Counted from the stretch's first letter, positions 52,669 to 61,549 are shown. The stretch is DNA of 64,000 nucleotides from Ascidiaceihabitans donghaensis (GCF_900302465.1 NZ_OMOR01000001.1:2604001-2668000), one strand, 5' to 3'. Translations and numbers: made by a program. Notes: generated from the sequence alone by a model not told the origin.

Positions 52669-52882
52669 CGTTCAGCGCACTATTCGGATGTACTGTCGGT
52701 CGCTGTTCATACATTTGAACCACTACACATTTTTTGGCCTCTGCATACGCCGAAGCAGCCGAATAAAACCTGCACTCTATCGAAACGTCAATTCTTCTAA
52801 GCTATCCATCATCTCTAGATGCCAAACACAGCAGAAATCCGCGTGAATACTCGGACATGAACACTCTGGTGTTGTGATGGTA

Positions 52883-52958
52883 TGGTGCCCCCACACGGAC
52901 TCGAACCGCGGACCTATTGATTACAAATCAATTGCTCTACCAGCTGAGCTATAGGGGC
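52883..52958 (-). tRNA. tRNA-Thr (anticodon TGT)
   Basis: 76 bases with encoded CCA. The reverse strand starts GCCCCTATAGCTCAGC, the anticodon loop reads TTTGTAA with anticodon TGT, and the T-loop contains GGTTCGAATCC, closing with TGGGGGCACCA. All four stems can be drawn. It reads ACA codons and others by wobble. Confidence 0.97.
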
Positions 52959-53085
52959 ACTGGAGCGTCGTTTAAGGGAAGTTTTCGTACCGCGCAAGAC
53001 GAAAAATGCACGGACTTTGATGGTTTTATTAACCTGTAAACCAGATATAAGAAATATCAGGTTCAGCAGGGTAAATTGACGCAAA

Positions 53086-53961
53086 ATGCAACTGGTTCTT
53101 CACACAGGCGCGCACTTCACCGAAGAAGAACGGCTCATGAAGTGTTTGTTGCGCAACACAAGCATGTTGTCGAAAAAAGGCGTCGTTGTCCCTGGTCCAA
53201 GCAGATACCGCAAATTGCTGAAAGAAATTCTGAATGCTTTGCAAACAGCACCCGCCTCGGATGCAGCAAGGGACGTGGTTCTTGACGCAATTCTGGACGA
53301 TGAAACGGCTGACCGGGTTGTTCTAAGCCATCCCTTTATTTTCGGAGCGCCGCGTGCATCTGTGTCTCGTGGGATGATTTTCCACACAGCGCCTGAACGG
53401 ATGCGGCATTTTTGCGATCTGTTTCCACACGATGACATCGAAATGTTCATAGCGATTCGCAATCCGGCAACATTGCTGCCTGCGCTGTTACAACATTCGC
53501 CGAAAGATGACATGGCCGGCTTCATCGGCGGGACCGATCCGCGCATGGTGCGTTGGTCGGAGACATTGAAAGCCATTCGCGAAGCGGCTCCACGCCTTTC
53601 TATCACTGTTTGGTGCAATGAAGACGCGCCTTTGATTTGGTCACAGATCATTCGCGATATGTCAGGTCTTGAGCACGGTGAAAAAATCACGGGCGGTTTC
53701 GATTTACTCAGCAGCATCATGAGCGATGAGGGCATGAAGCGTTTTCGAACCTACCTAAAAACCCACAAGGGCATGTCAGAAATGCAAAAACGCCGTGTCA
53801 TAGCGGCGTTTTTGGATAAATTCGCTTTGGAAGACGAGATCGAAGAAGAACTGGACGTCTACGGTTGGACAGAAGCCCTGATAGACGAGATGAGCGACAT
53901 CTACGACGAAGACGTTTTGGAAATTCAGCGCATTCCAGGCGTTACTATGATAACGCCCTGA
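53086..53961 (+). CDS. Sulfotransferase-like hypothetical protein
   Basis: 291 residues. The start 'MQLVLHTGAHFTEEERLMKC' resembles the P-loop region of sulfotransferases and similar kinases ('HIGAHKTGTT'), with the phosphate-binding residues replaced by Glu. 'FIAIRNPATLLPALL' resembles the Arg-rich PAPS 3'-phosphate segment. The body is helical, and the C-terminus is acidic ('LEDEIEEELDVYGWTEAL'). With both binding segments degenerate, activity as a PAPS-dependent sulfotransferase is doubtful. The gene stands alone downstream of tRNA-Thr. Confidence 0.65.
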   Translation: MQLVLHTGAHFTEEERLMKCLLRNTSMLSKKGVVVPGPSRYRKLLKEILNALQTAPASDAARDVVLDAILDDETADRVVLSHPFIFGAPRASVSRGMIFHTAPERMRHFCDLFPHDDIEMFIAIRNPATLLPALLQHSPKDDMAGFIGGTDPRMVRWSETLKAIREAAPRLSITVWCNEDAPLIWSQIIRDMSGLEHGEKITGGFDLLSSIMSDEGMKRFRTYLKTHKGMSEMQKRRVIAAFLDKFALEDEIEEELDVYGWTEALIDEMSDIYDEDVLEIQRIPGVTMITP

Positions 53962-53971
53962 AACGGCGCGT

Positions 53972-54235
53972 TTACCCCATGCCCAAGGCTTCTTTGTACA
54001 TTTCAAGCACCGCTTCTTCTTCCGCGATGTCGTCTTTGTCGCGTTTACGCAACGCAATCACCTTGCGCATCACTTTTGTGTCGTAACCACGTGCCTTGGC
54101 TTCAGCCATCACTTCTTTTTGCTGTTCGGCAAGGTCTTTCTTTTCGGCATCAAGCCGCTCTACCCGTTCGATGAACTGGCGCAATTCGTCAGCGGTCACG
54201 CGGTAGCTTTCGGCGTTTGTGGCGGTGTCGGTCAT
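53972..54235 (-). CDS. gapR: GapR family DNA-binding protein (DUF2312)
   Basis: 87 residues from the ATG at 54235; the frame upstream to 54442 is not conserved. GapR is a nucleoid protein that binds over-twisted AT-rich DNA ahead of replication and transcription and stimulates topoisomerases in Caulobacter. The coiled-coil part 'RVTADELRQFIERVERLDAE' with 'KKDLAEQQKEVMAEAKARGY' is nearly diagnostic, followed by 'DTKVMRKVIALRKRD'. Normal length. Confidence 0.93.
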   Translation of the reverse strand: MTDTATNAESYRVTADELRQFIERVERLDAEKKDLAEQQKEVMAEAKARGYDTKVMRKVIALRKRDKDDIAEEEAVLEMYKEALGMG

Positions 54236-54350
54236 GGCCTTGGTTCCTTTGTCGAATAACTCTGTGGCAAGGGCTTCGAGATACCGCCCCGTCCCAGTCG
54301 GGGCAATGGGTGATCTTGCCCCAATGTATGATTTAGGGTAGCCCGCCCGC

Positions 54351-54590
54351 ATGGAAACAAAAACTCTATCTCTGTTCGAAGGCATTATTTGGGGCGGCGC
54401 ATGCGTCTCAATCGTCGGTTTGGTTGGAATTTTGTGGTGCATCGTAAAGGTGGCTCGCGCAAAACGTGCTGATCTGGACGATGCGGCGCTGCAATCGGTG
54501 ATGCAATCTGTTCTGCCTATGAATCTCGGCGCTTTGTTTTTGTCCGTGATCGGGCTGATGATGGTCGGCGTCGGAATTGCATTCTCATAG
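54351..54590 (+). CDS. Small two-helix membrane protein
   Basis: 79 residues, with membrane helices at about 8-33 and 59-79 joined by a basic and acidic loop ('KVARAKRADLDD'). The short loop and N-terminal 'METKTLSLFEG' are reminiscent of small hypothetical proteins of this group. It is divergent from gapR. Function unknown. Confidence 0.6.
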   Translation: METKTLSLFEGIIWGGACVSIVGLVGILWCIVKVARAKRADLDDAALQSVMQSVLPMNLGALFLSVIGLMMVGVGIAFS

Positions 54591-54788
54591 ATTTTGAGAC
54601 GTCCATGTTCCTTTTGAATGGCTCTGGACAGAGTGTCGGTGGAATTGACGCAAGCTTGGTATGTGGCTGTTGCAGGTGGCCTATCGGGGCGCCTTTGTAT
54701 TCTTTGACAGGACCGGCACCCGCAAGAAACAAGTGTTTTTGAATATTTTTGTCATCTGGCCTTGGGCACATTATTTTTAGCAGCCGCT

Positions 54789-54846
54789 CTGACGGATATG
54801 ATCTTGGCGTCAAAAACCAGTGTGCAACTGGACACCCATCCGTCAG
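54789..54846. repeat. Nine-base inverted repeat with inner hairpin upstream of the TIGR01244 gene
   Basis: CTGACGGAT (54789-54797) and ATCCGTCAG (54838-54846) are perfect complements 40 bases apart and enclose a second small stem, CCAGT against ACTGG (about 54818-54832). The element ends 17 bases before the start at 54864, so it lies in the leader or promoter. It could be an operator, a structured leader, or an old mobile-element remnant. Confidence 0.4.
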
Positions 54847-54863
54847 GGACTTAATACATCGAA

Positions 54864-55292
54864 ATGGATATACGTGAAATCACCCCCGCCTATAGTGTTG
54901 CGCCGCAAATCGACCTAAACGATTTCCCAGCGATTGCCGCCGCAGGGTTCAAAGCTGTGATTTGCAACCGCCCGGACCCTGAGATCCCGCCAAGCCATCA
55001 TGCTGCAGAAATGCAAAAAGCAGCCCATGCAGCCGGTTTGGTCTTTTATAATCTGCCGTTGACGCATCATACGATGACAGCCGAAGTCATCGCCCAACAC
55101 ATGGCCTATGCGGAAGAAAACACACCCGTTCTGGCCTACTGTGCCTCAGGTACCCGTTGCACAGTTGCTTGGGCGTTGGGATCTGCGGCAAAGGGCGTGG
55201 ATATTTCAGAAATTCTGACAAAATCAAGTGCTGCCGGCTATGCACTGGATGCTTTACGCCCATCGCTTGAAGTGGCCGCCGCCCAGTCTTGA
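54864..55292 (+). CDS. TIGR01244 family phosphatase/sulfurtransferase-like protein (DUF442)
   Basis: 142 residues. The active-site loop is 'CASGTRC' with Cys 93 and the downstream Arg, the CX5R pattern of protein tyrosine phosphatase-type folds. 'DFPAIAAAGFKAVICNRPDP' and 'HAAGLVFYNLPL' are characteristic of the DUF442/TIGR01244 family, which also occurs fused to beta-lactamase-like persulfide dioxygenase (Blh). As a stand-alone domain it may act on sulfur compounds or phosphate esters. Confidence 0.87.
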   Translation: MDIREITPAYSVAPQIDLNDFPAIAAAGFKAVICNRPDPEIPPSHHAAEMQKAAHAAGLVFYNLPLTHHTMTAEVIAQHMAYAEENTPVLAYCASGTRCTVAWALGSAAKGVDISEILTKSSAAGYALDALRPSLEVAAAQS

Positions 55293-55372
55293 AGTAAGTT
55301 AAAACTGCTTTCTCAAACGATGCGTTTGGTCAGCCAACTTTTGTGTTCGCGGTTTCGTCTTGGCCGCAGCAC

Positions 55373-56710
55373 TTATCCTGTTTTCGTCAGATCAGCGAGA
55401 TCCGGAAGGCTGGCCAGATCAGGCAGATCGTCCAATTCAGGCAATGCGTCTACTTCGGGCAGCACATCAGGAAGTGTTGCTAAGTCAGGCAAATCGTTCA
55501 GGTCTGGCAACTCCGTCAATGCCGGGTCTTCTGCGGATGGCAGATCGTTTAGATCCGGTAATTCAAGTGCTGTCGGCGCCGCGTCCGGTGTGAGTGCTGG
55601 CAGCGATTCAATCACGGGCGGGCTTGTATCCAGAGCTGCGGGTGCATCTCCACTTCGTTGTTTGGTTCCAGGCAATGCTTCTATTTCAGGCAGGTCCAAT
55701 CCCGCACGGTCTGCCGTTCGGCGGCGGGGCTGGGATGCATAAATCGGTTCTTGTTTAAGTCGCATAGCGCGGGTGCCTTCGACTTGTCCCACAGTTCCGC
55801 TGCCGATAACGCGCCCCGTCAATGTTGTGATATTCGCCTCTGGAAAGCCATTTTGCGGCAGTTGTAAGACGTGTCCCACTTTAAGGGCTTCCAAGTCCAT
55901 CAAAGGCATTGTCAGTTTACAGACATCTACCCGCAACTCAGCAGGAACGGACAAAACAGCGTCACTCAGAGAGGGTGCCTGTTCGGGATCACCATCTGCA
56001 TCCTGCGCACCCGCGTCAGAGGACATCGCATCGAAATCTTCAACTACGGGCAAGATAAATACCATCTGCCCCTGTCGGACCCCCCCGGCCATATCTAACG
56101 TCATCCGAATGACGTGAAACTCGGGGGCCTCCAGCCACATGCTAAGAATGCGGGCTTCATCAGCCCGCGCCCCGAAAGCAAACCCCGACATCATGGCCTG
56201 TTCTTCTTTCACCTCTAACTGGGGTGGCACGCGTTCAAACAAGGCATCCACCAACGGTGCGCACATCGCCGCATCGGTTGACGTCATTTTTCTGGGATCC
56301 CCTAAGGGGGCCGAAACCAAAGACATCGTTTGTTGTTGGATTAACCCGCCAACAATATCCGCACCGATCACCACACCGCCACGCGTCCGGTTGGGACCAT
56401 CCAAAGCGGCTAAAAGGGACTGTTCATCCAAAAGTTCCAAACAACCATCAAGGTCACGTTTTTCGGAAACGATACCAATCACTGACATCGACATATCGAA
56501 AATTTCATCGGCAATCTTTGCTACGGTCAAGCGCAAAGCCTTGGCGGCGGTCATCGCCCGCGCCTGATGCTCTTGCAGCCCGACAGACGCTTTGCGCCGC
56601 AGGATGGTTTGTGTTTCGCTTGAACCCATCGCCTCCGCCCGTTTTTCGCGGGATGCTGTTATGGCACCAGATAAACCACCATTCGTTACCATCGGATTTA
56701 AGCTGTTCAT
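55373..56710 (-). CDS. FliM/FliN-type SpoA-domain protein with LPDL-repeat tail
   Basis: 445 residues from the ATG at 56710 ('MNSLNPMVTNGG'). The N-terminal two thirds resembles a FliM middle domain without CheC motifs ('LRRKASVGLQEHQARAM', 'ILSMWLEAPEFHVIRMTLDM'). A SpoA/surface presentation domain of about 70 residues follows ('VDVCKLTMPLMDLEALKVGH', 'TGRVIGSGTVGQ'). The last 85 or so residues are repeats built on LPDL/DLP/ELP units rich in Asp, Leu and Pro ('DLNDLPDLATLPDV', 'LPELDDLPDLASLPDL'). No flagellar genes are nearby. It could be a diverged motor-switch protein or part of another secretion or switching device. Confidence 0.72.
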   Translation of the reverse strand: MNSLNPMVTNGGLSGAITASREKRAEAMGSSETQTILRRKASVGLQEHQARAMTAAKALRLTVAKIADEIFDMSMSVIGIVSEKRDLDGCLELLDEQSLLAALDGPNRTRGGVVIGADIVGGLIQQQTMSLVSAPLGDPRKMTSTDAAMCAPLVDALFERVPPQLEVKEEQAMMSGFAFGARADEARILSMWLEAPEFHVIRMTLDMAGGVRQGQMVFILPVVEDFDAMSSDAGAQDADGDPEQAPSLSDAVLSVPAELRVDVCKLTMPLMDLEALKVGHVLQLPQNGFPEANITTLTGRVIGSGTVGQVEGTRAMRLKQEPIYASQPRRRTADRAGLDLPEIEALPGTKQRSGDAPAALDTSPPVIESLPALTPDAAPTALELPDLNDLPSAEDPALTELPDLNDLPDLATLPDVLPEVDALPELDDLPDLASLPDLADLTKTG

Positions 56711-56743
56711 TTTAAGCAAATTTGTTTGCCCAAAAAATGTCGC

Positions 56744-59443
56744 CTATTGTGCTGCCAAAGATTTTGCCTGGGGCAAACGCACGACAAAACAATTGCCATC
56801 AGGAATGGGTTCGTAAAAAATCGCACCTTGCAAACGGGTCATGATTTCGAGGCAAATTGCCAACCCAAGGCCTGCTCCCTTGCCTTCCTGGTCGTTAATT
56901 CGCGCAAATTTCTCAAAAATCACGTCCCGGGCGTTTCCGGGGATTGGCGTTCCGTTGTCGCTGAAACGCACGAATGTTCCGTCCGCGTCTTGTTCCACGT
57001 CTATTGTCAGTTCGGGTTGCGGGGCTGTGCAGTATTTATGTGCATTTGTAATCAAATTGATGAAAACCTGCGCAAGCCGGTCCAAATCAGTATGAATCAC
57101 AACATTTTCGCGCGACCGATGCCGCGTCACGATCAGTTTCTGGCGTTGCCCCACACCACACGTGGCCACTGCGTGTTCAATCACATCGCCCAATGATCCA
57201 ACGCTTTGGTTCAGACTGACTTGCCCGTTTTCCAGAACACTCAAGTCCAGCAAATCATCCAACAACCGCGTCAGGCGAATGGATTCGACATGAATGATTG
57301 ACGCGTACTTCGTCTGCTCGGACCGGTCCAAACCATCTGTGTCACGCAAAATCTCGGAAAATGAGCGGATAGAAGTCATCGGCGTGCGCAATTCATGACT
57401 GATCTGGCTTAAAAATGCATCTTTTTGCACCGACAACTGCGTCAACTTGGCATTGGCATTGCGCAGTTTCCGCGCTGTTTGGCTCAGTTCGGCCGATTGC
57501 TCTTCCAGCCTGTTGGAATATTCCAACATCTGCGCGGATTCGTCGGCCACCGCCATCAAGTCTTGCACCGACACAGTTGCCCCCCCCACAAGCTGGCCTA
57601 TCATGGCATGCGCGGTTGCGGCTCCGACCGAAGCGGAAAGCTCGCGTTCCAGTCTTTGCAAAAAGTCAGGCGTAGGTTCGGGCAAAAATCCTTGCACCCC
57701 TTGGGTTCTCGCCACATCCCGAAACAGGGTTTGTGCTTCTTTTGCCCCCAGAATGCGCTGGGTCATAATCATCAAATCTTCGCTTTCCGCCACCGACGCG
57801 GACCACCCCTTGGCCTGACCGGAATGCGCAAAAACATTCACGAATTGCGCACCCTGCAACCGCTCCAACGGCGTTGGAAATGACACCAGTGACCCTAGAA
57901 TAAAAGCGATAATATTCAGGGCGATAGACCAGATAACCGCATGGACGGTGGGGTCGATCCCCTCAATGCCAAACAAGGCATGAGGCCGCAAAACGTTCAA
58001 TCCCAACGCCCCGTGTTCAAACACCGCGCTGCTGATCAGACCATCACTGCCAAAGCTGGGAAGAAACGACGTAAAGCTCCAGACGGCGAACCCCGTCACC
58101 AGTCCGCACATCGCCCCGATGCGGGTGGCGCCACGCCAAATGATACCGCCCAGCATGGCAGGCAAAAACTGCGCAACGCCGACAAAGGAAATCAAGCCAA
58201 TGGCGGCCAAAGCCCCACCGCCCCCCGACAAGCGATAGTAAAAGTAGCCCAGTGCAATAATCACCAGAACTGACAGTCGCCGCGACAAGATGACCACGTG
58301 GCGCACGTCGCCCGACACAGAGGCCCCCTGCCCTTGTGCAGACAAATAAATCGGCATCACCACGTGGTTGGACACCATCGTAGACAAGGCCAAAGTCGCC
58401 ACGATCACCATAGACGTGGCGGACGAAAACCCACCCAAAAAGCTGAGCATCGCAAGTGTATTCTGCCCCTGCGACAAAGGCACAGTCAGAACGAAAAAGT
58501 CAGGATTGCTGCCTGCGGGCAAAAGATCCAATCCGACGACCGCGATGGGCACAACAAACAAGCTCATCAGCATCAGGTATAGTGGAAAGGCCCAAGATGC
58601 TGTTTGCAGGTGTCGTTCATCGTCGTTTTCGACCACAAGAACCTGAAACATGCGTGGCAGGCATAGGAATGCAGCCCCCGCCAAAGCCGTCAAAGCCGCC
58701 CAGCGGCTGCCATCCATTTGCCAGGCTCCGATGGGGGACGCGTCGATACGCGCCATCATTTGCGACGGGCCGCCGGCAACCCCCCACACAACAAAAACAC
58801 CAACAGCCAGCAGCGCCAGAAGTTTCACCACAGCTTCCACTGCGATGGCCATAACAACCCCGTCATGGCGTTCGTTGGCATTGAGGTTGCGTGTCCCGAA
58901 CAGCAATGTGAACAAAGCCAAGCCAAGGGCGATCCAAAAGCCTGCCGATATCTGGTTCATGCCCGCCTGCACGCCCGTCGCGGCCGTTTCAAATGGATCG
59001 GCAAAAATGGACAATGACGTGGTAACCGATTGCAATTGCAAAGCAATATAAGGCGTGACGCCCAGCACAGCCATAACCGTCACCACGATGGCCAATGCGT
59101 TGGATTTACCGTAACGCGACGAAATCAAATCCGCGACTGATGTTGCGCGTTGCGCACGGCCGATCCGCACCAGTTTGCGCAACACCCACCACCAGCCAAT
59201 CATCACAAGGGATGGTCCCAGATAAATCGTGACAAACTCCATCCCGGACCGTGCAGCGTAGCCCACAGCGCCATAGAACGTCCAACCTGTGCAGTAGATG
59301 GACAAGGACAGCGTATAGACCAGCGGTGATCTTAACCACGGGCGGCGGCCCTTGGATGCGGCCCGTTCCGCCAAGAAAGCAATGCCAAACAAACCCGTCA
59401 CATAAAGCAGACACACCCCGATCAGAAGATTGACGCTTGCCAT
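56744..59443 (-). CDS. Sodium/solute symporter-domain sensor histidine kinase
   Basis: 899 residues. The N-terminal half is a sodium/solute symporter-like module with about 12-13 helices (to about 530), followed by a STAC-like region and a coiled coil (about 600-660), then HisKA with the phosphorylated His 683 in 'QISHELRTPMTSIRSF' and an HATPase domain ('VFINLITNAHKYC', 'RFSDNGTPIP', 'GAGLGLAIC'). The architecture matches CrbS/CbrA-type sensors of acetate or amino acids. It is co-transcribed with a small membrane protein and a receiver protein. The start overlaps the preceding gene's stop. Confidence 0.92.
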   Translation of the reverse strand: MASVNLLIGVCLLYVTGLFGIAFLAERAASKGRRPWLRSPLVYTLSLSIYCTGWTFYGAVGYAARSGMEFVTIYLGPSLVMIGWWWVLRKLVRIGRAQRATSVADLISSRYGKSNALAIVVTVMAVLGVTPYIALQLQSVTTSLSIFADPFETAATGVQAGMNQISAGFWIALGLALFTLLFGTRNLNANERHDGVVMAIAVEAVVKLLALLAVGVFVVWGVAGGPSQMMARIDASPIGAWQMDGSRWAALTALAGAAFLCLPRMFQVLVVENDDERHLQTASWAFPLYLMLMSLFVVPIAVVGLDLLPAGSNPDFFVLTVPLSQGQNTLAMLSFLGGFSSATSMVIVATLALSTMVSNHVVMPIYLSAQGQGASVSGDVRHVVILSRRLSVLVIIALGYFYYRLSGGGGALAAIGLISFVGVAQFLPAMLGGIIWRGATRIGAMCGLVTGFAVWSFTSFLPSFGSDGLISSAVFEHGALGLNVLRPHALFGIEGIDPTVHAVIWSIALNIIAFILGSLVSFPTPLERLQGAQFVNVFAHSGQAKGWSASVAESEDLMIMTQRILGAKEAQTLFRDVARTQGVQGFLPEPTPDFLQRLERELSASVGAATAHAMIGQLVGGATVSVQDLMAVADESAQMLEYSNRLEEQSAELSQTARKLRNANAKLTQLSVQKDAFLSQISHELRTPMTSIRSFSEILRDTDGLDRSEQTKYASIIHVESIRLTRLLDDLLDLSVLENGQVSLNQSVGSLGDVIEHAVATCGVGQRQKLIVTRHRSRENVVIHTDLDRLAQVFINLITNAHKYCTAPQPELTIDVEQDADGTFVRFSDNGTPIPGNARDVIFEKFARINDQEGKGAGLGLAICLEIMTRLQGAIFYEPIPDGNCFVVRLPQAKSLAAQ

Positions 59444-59739
59444 CAGCTGTCGGTGTCCGGCGCGTGGATGCGCGCCACGTCATCGCGTGTCATGCGCCAC
59501 AAGGCAGCCGACAACACGATCAAACCAAGCCACACCCAAAATACGTATTTGATTGCACTGGACAGTGTTGTCTGCACAGTTTCACCGTCCAAAGCACCTT
59601 GCGGCCCTTCAGCCCAAAGCAACGGAACCATCCAAAGCAGTGCACCCAGAACAGGGGTCAGCCGTATCGCGTCCATCATGCGGCGCTTGCGGTAGCTGCG
59701 CCGATCCAGAAACACAGGCGGCGTATTTTGATCAGCCAT
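59443..59739 (-). CDS. Small two-helix membrane protein linked to the SSS kinase
   Basis: 98 residues with helices at about 25-43 and 62-84, N-terminal basic region 'LDRRSYRKRRMMDAIRLTP', and an Arg/Asp-rich cytoplasmic tail ('RMTRDDVARIHAPDTDS'). It overlaps the receiver gene by eight bases upstream and the kinase gene by one base downstream. Its conserved placement in the middle suggests a subunit or regulator of the symporter-type sensor, comparable in size to DUF485/DUF4212 partners of symporters, but I cannot assign a family. Confidence 0.65.
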   Translation of the reverse strand: MADQNTPPVFLDRRSYRKRRMMDAIRLTPVLGALLWMVPLLWAEGPQGALDGETVQTTLSSAIKYVFWVWLGLIVLSAALWRMTRDDVARIHAPDTDS

Positions 59740-60115
59740 CAGCCGAATGAACCCGCATCAAATCGCGCACAGCGTTCAGCACTTCGGTGTTGGAAAAAGG
59801 TTTTGTCATAAAGCGGCTCACTCCAGCCTCTTCGGCCAAGGCGCGGTCTCGCATTTGTCCGCGTGCCGTCAACATCAGAATAGGCAAGTCCCGGAATGCA
59901 TCGTCGCTGCGCAATTCTGTCAGGATATCCATACCACTTTTGCCAGGTAACATGTGATCCAGCACAACCAAATCCGGGGAAAGTTCATGCACACGCGCCA
60001 CAGCCGTTGCGCCGTCCACATGTGTGTCGACACGCCACCCGTCACGGCTCAGAAGAAAGCTCACCGCTTCGATGATGTTTGGCTCATCCTCTACCAGCAG
60101 CACATGCTTGCCCAT
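59732..60115 (-). CDS. Stand-alone response regulator receiver protein
   Basis: 127 residues from the ATG at 60115. A single receiver domain: acidic pair 'LLVEDEPN', phosphoacceptor Asp 53 in 'DLVVLDHMLPGKSG', Thr in 'ILMLTARG' and Lys in 'FMTKPFSN'. No output domain is present, so signal transfer must go to another protein. It is the first gene of an overlapping trio with a small membrane protein and a symporter-type kinase. In CrbSR-like systems the regulator has a LuxR-type output domain, which is missing here. Confidence 0.92.
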   Translation of the reverse strand: MGKHVLLVEDEPNIIEAVSFLLSRDGWRVDTHVDGATAVARVHELSPDLVVLDHMLPGKSGMDILTELRSDDAFRDLPILMLTARGQMRDRALAEEAGVSRFMTKPFSNTEVLNAVRDLMRVHSADG

Positions 60116-60193
60116 CGCGGCGTCTCCTCCCCAAAAGCGCACGGTTCCGTCACCTGAAACTATCGCCGCTTTTATGCGTCATGTCAAAACGCG

Positions 60194-61549
60194 TTAGAAG
60201 CCTTCGCTCAAGATTGAAGGCTCACGGCGTCCGGGACAGGCGCTGCGGGCACACACACGGCAGGTCGAGCCAACGTGCAAAGGCGTTTGGGTCCCGTCTT
60301 GGTGTCCGCCTTTGCCTTCGTGCGATCCGCTTCCCTGCTTTGAACGATCTTCGCGATTTAATGTTGCAGGCAAGATCAGCATCATGCCCTGCACCAAAGG
60401 CGGCGTGTTATACCCCGCAGGCTGCGTTTGCTCTGCCACGGCATAACACGAAAACTCTGCATTGTTGCGCCCGACCTGCTGAACGGTATGCGACACAAAG
60501 ACCCCCGGCGTCGCAATCGCCTGAAACATTGGCCAAAGCGGACAGGCTGCCCCGAAACGCGGCAGTGCAAAATGGTCAATCGGTTTGCGCACAAGCAAAC
60601 TGCCTGCCCTGTCACATGCAACAAATCCGGATGCCAAATCCGGCAACGTGGCCAGCCGGCGCAAAATAACAGACGCAGGCGCATTGAAGTGATGCGCAAG
60701 CTGCAAGGGGTCTGGCCCCACATCTGACCAAGCCTGTTGAAGTGCCCCCAGATCCACCAGACGCGCATCGCGCTGCATTTGCTTCAAAATCCCCAAAGCA
60801 ATGTGCTTGCCCGCCATCGAGGTCAACTGGGTTGCGTCTTCTATCAAAGCTTCCGGAGTTTGTGCGCCACTTTCCAAAAACGCAAAATGATAGCCATGTT
60901 CGATCAAAAACGCGTCGACTTCTTCCTGCGGAGAGCTGGCAAGATCCGACCCATCCTGACCGTCCGTTGCATCCAGATACCCAACCAATGCTTTGGAACT
61001 GTCTGACAATCGCCGACTGTCCTGATCAATATTGGTGTGAAACCGGTCCCGCCACTCGTCTGAAATGTCTTTGCTTTCCGCCAGAATGGAGGCCGTTGAC
61101 CGGATGGCAGCGGCCGTTGACAAAACTTCGTGCAGGGATGCGGCAAGTTGGGGATCATGGGCCAGGCGGTCGGTCAAAGTTTCTATCGTGCGTTCCAGCG
61201 CATTCACGCGGCGGTGTGCGCCTGCCAAAATTTCGGCCCATCCCGGAAACCGGCCCGCAAATTCATCCGCACGTTCCAATTCGGCTTCCGATATTGCGTT
61301 GCCCACGGCAGCTTCGCGCAATGTGGCGATCAAAGCGGCCTCTGCACCTTCGCTAAGGGCTGCCGGTTCAACCCCAAGGGCAGAAGCAATGTTGACCAAC
61401 AGTTTGCCACCGATTCTCCGGCGATTGTGTTCAATCAAGTTCAGATAGGACGCGGAAATGCCAATTTCACGGGCCAAATCGGCTTGCCGCATGCCGGACA
61501 TGGTCCGTCTTTCTCTGATCCTGCTTCCGGTTAGCCCTTCACGTGCCAT
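60194..61549 (-). CDS. RamB/ScfR-type short-chain fatty acyl transcriptional regulator
   Basis: 451 residues from the ATG at 61549. An N-terminal XRE helix-turn-helix ('RIRERRTMSGMRQADLAREI' and 'GISASYLNLIEHNRRRIGG') is followed by the RamB/ScfR effector regions (DUF955 IrrE-like part, then DUF2083), with the C-terminal Cys cluster 'CRVCARSACPGRREPSIL' that may bind metal. Family members sense acyl-CoA and control acetate, propionate and glyoxylate-cycle genes. Divergent from an ABC substrate-binding protein gene across a region with repeated TGCAAA/TTTACA words. Confidence 0.87.
   Translation of the reverse strand: MAREGLTGSRIRERRTMSGMRQADLAREIGISASYLNLIEHNRRRIGGKLLVNIASALGVEPAALSEGAEAALIATLREAAVGNAISEAELERADEFAGRFPGWAEILAGAHRRVNALERTIETLTDRLAHDPQLAASLHEVLSTAAAIRSTASILAESKDISDEWRDRFHTNIDQDSRRLSDSSKALVGYLDATDGQDGSDLASSPQEEVDAFLIEHGYHFAFLESGAQTPEALIEDATQLTSMAGKHIALGILKQMQRDARLVDLGALQQAWSDVGPDPLQLAHHFNAPASVILRRLATLPDLASGFVACDRAGSLLVRKPIDHFALPRFGAACPLWPMFQAIATPGVFVSHTVQQVGRNNAEFSCYAVAEQTQPAGYNTPPLVQGMMLILPATLNREDRSKQGSGSHEGKGGHQDGTQTPLHVGSTCRVCARSACPGRREPSILSEGF

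Noticed and set aside
52883-53961. Integration of a genomic island at tRNA-Thr
   Set aside because: tRNA genes are common targets, but no integrase, no direct repeat of the tRNA 3' end, and no compositional jump was noticed nearby.
55360-56715. Ser/Gly-rich and other + strand open frames
   Set aside because: Antisense of the LPDL repeats and body of the SpoA-domain gene; the Ser-Gly pattern is the mirror of the repeat codons.
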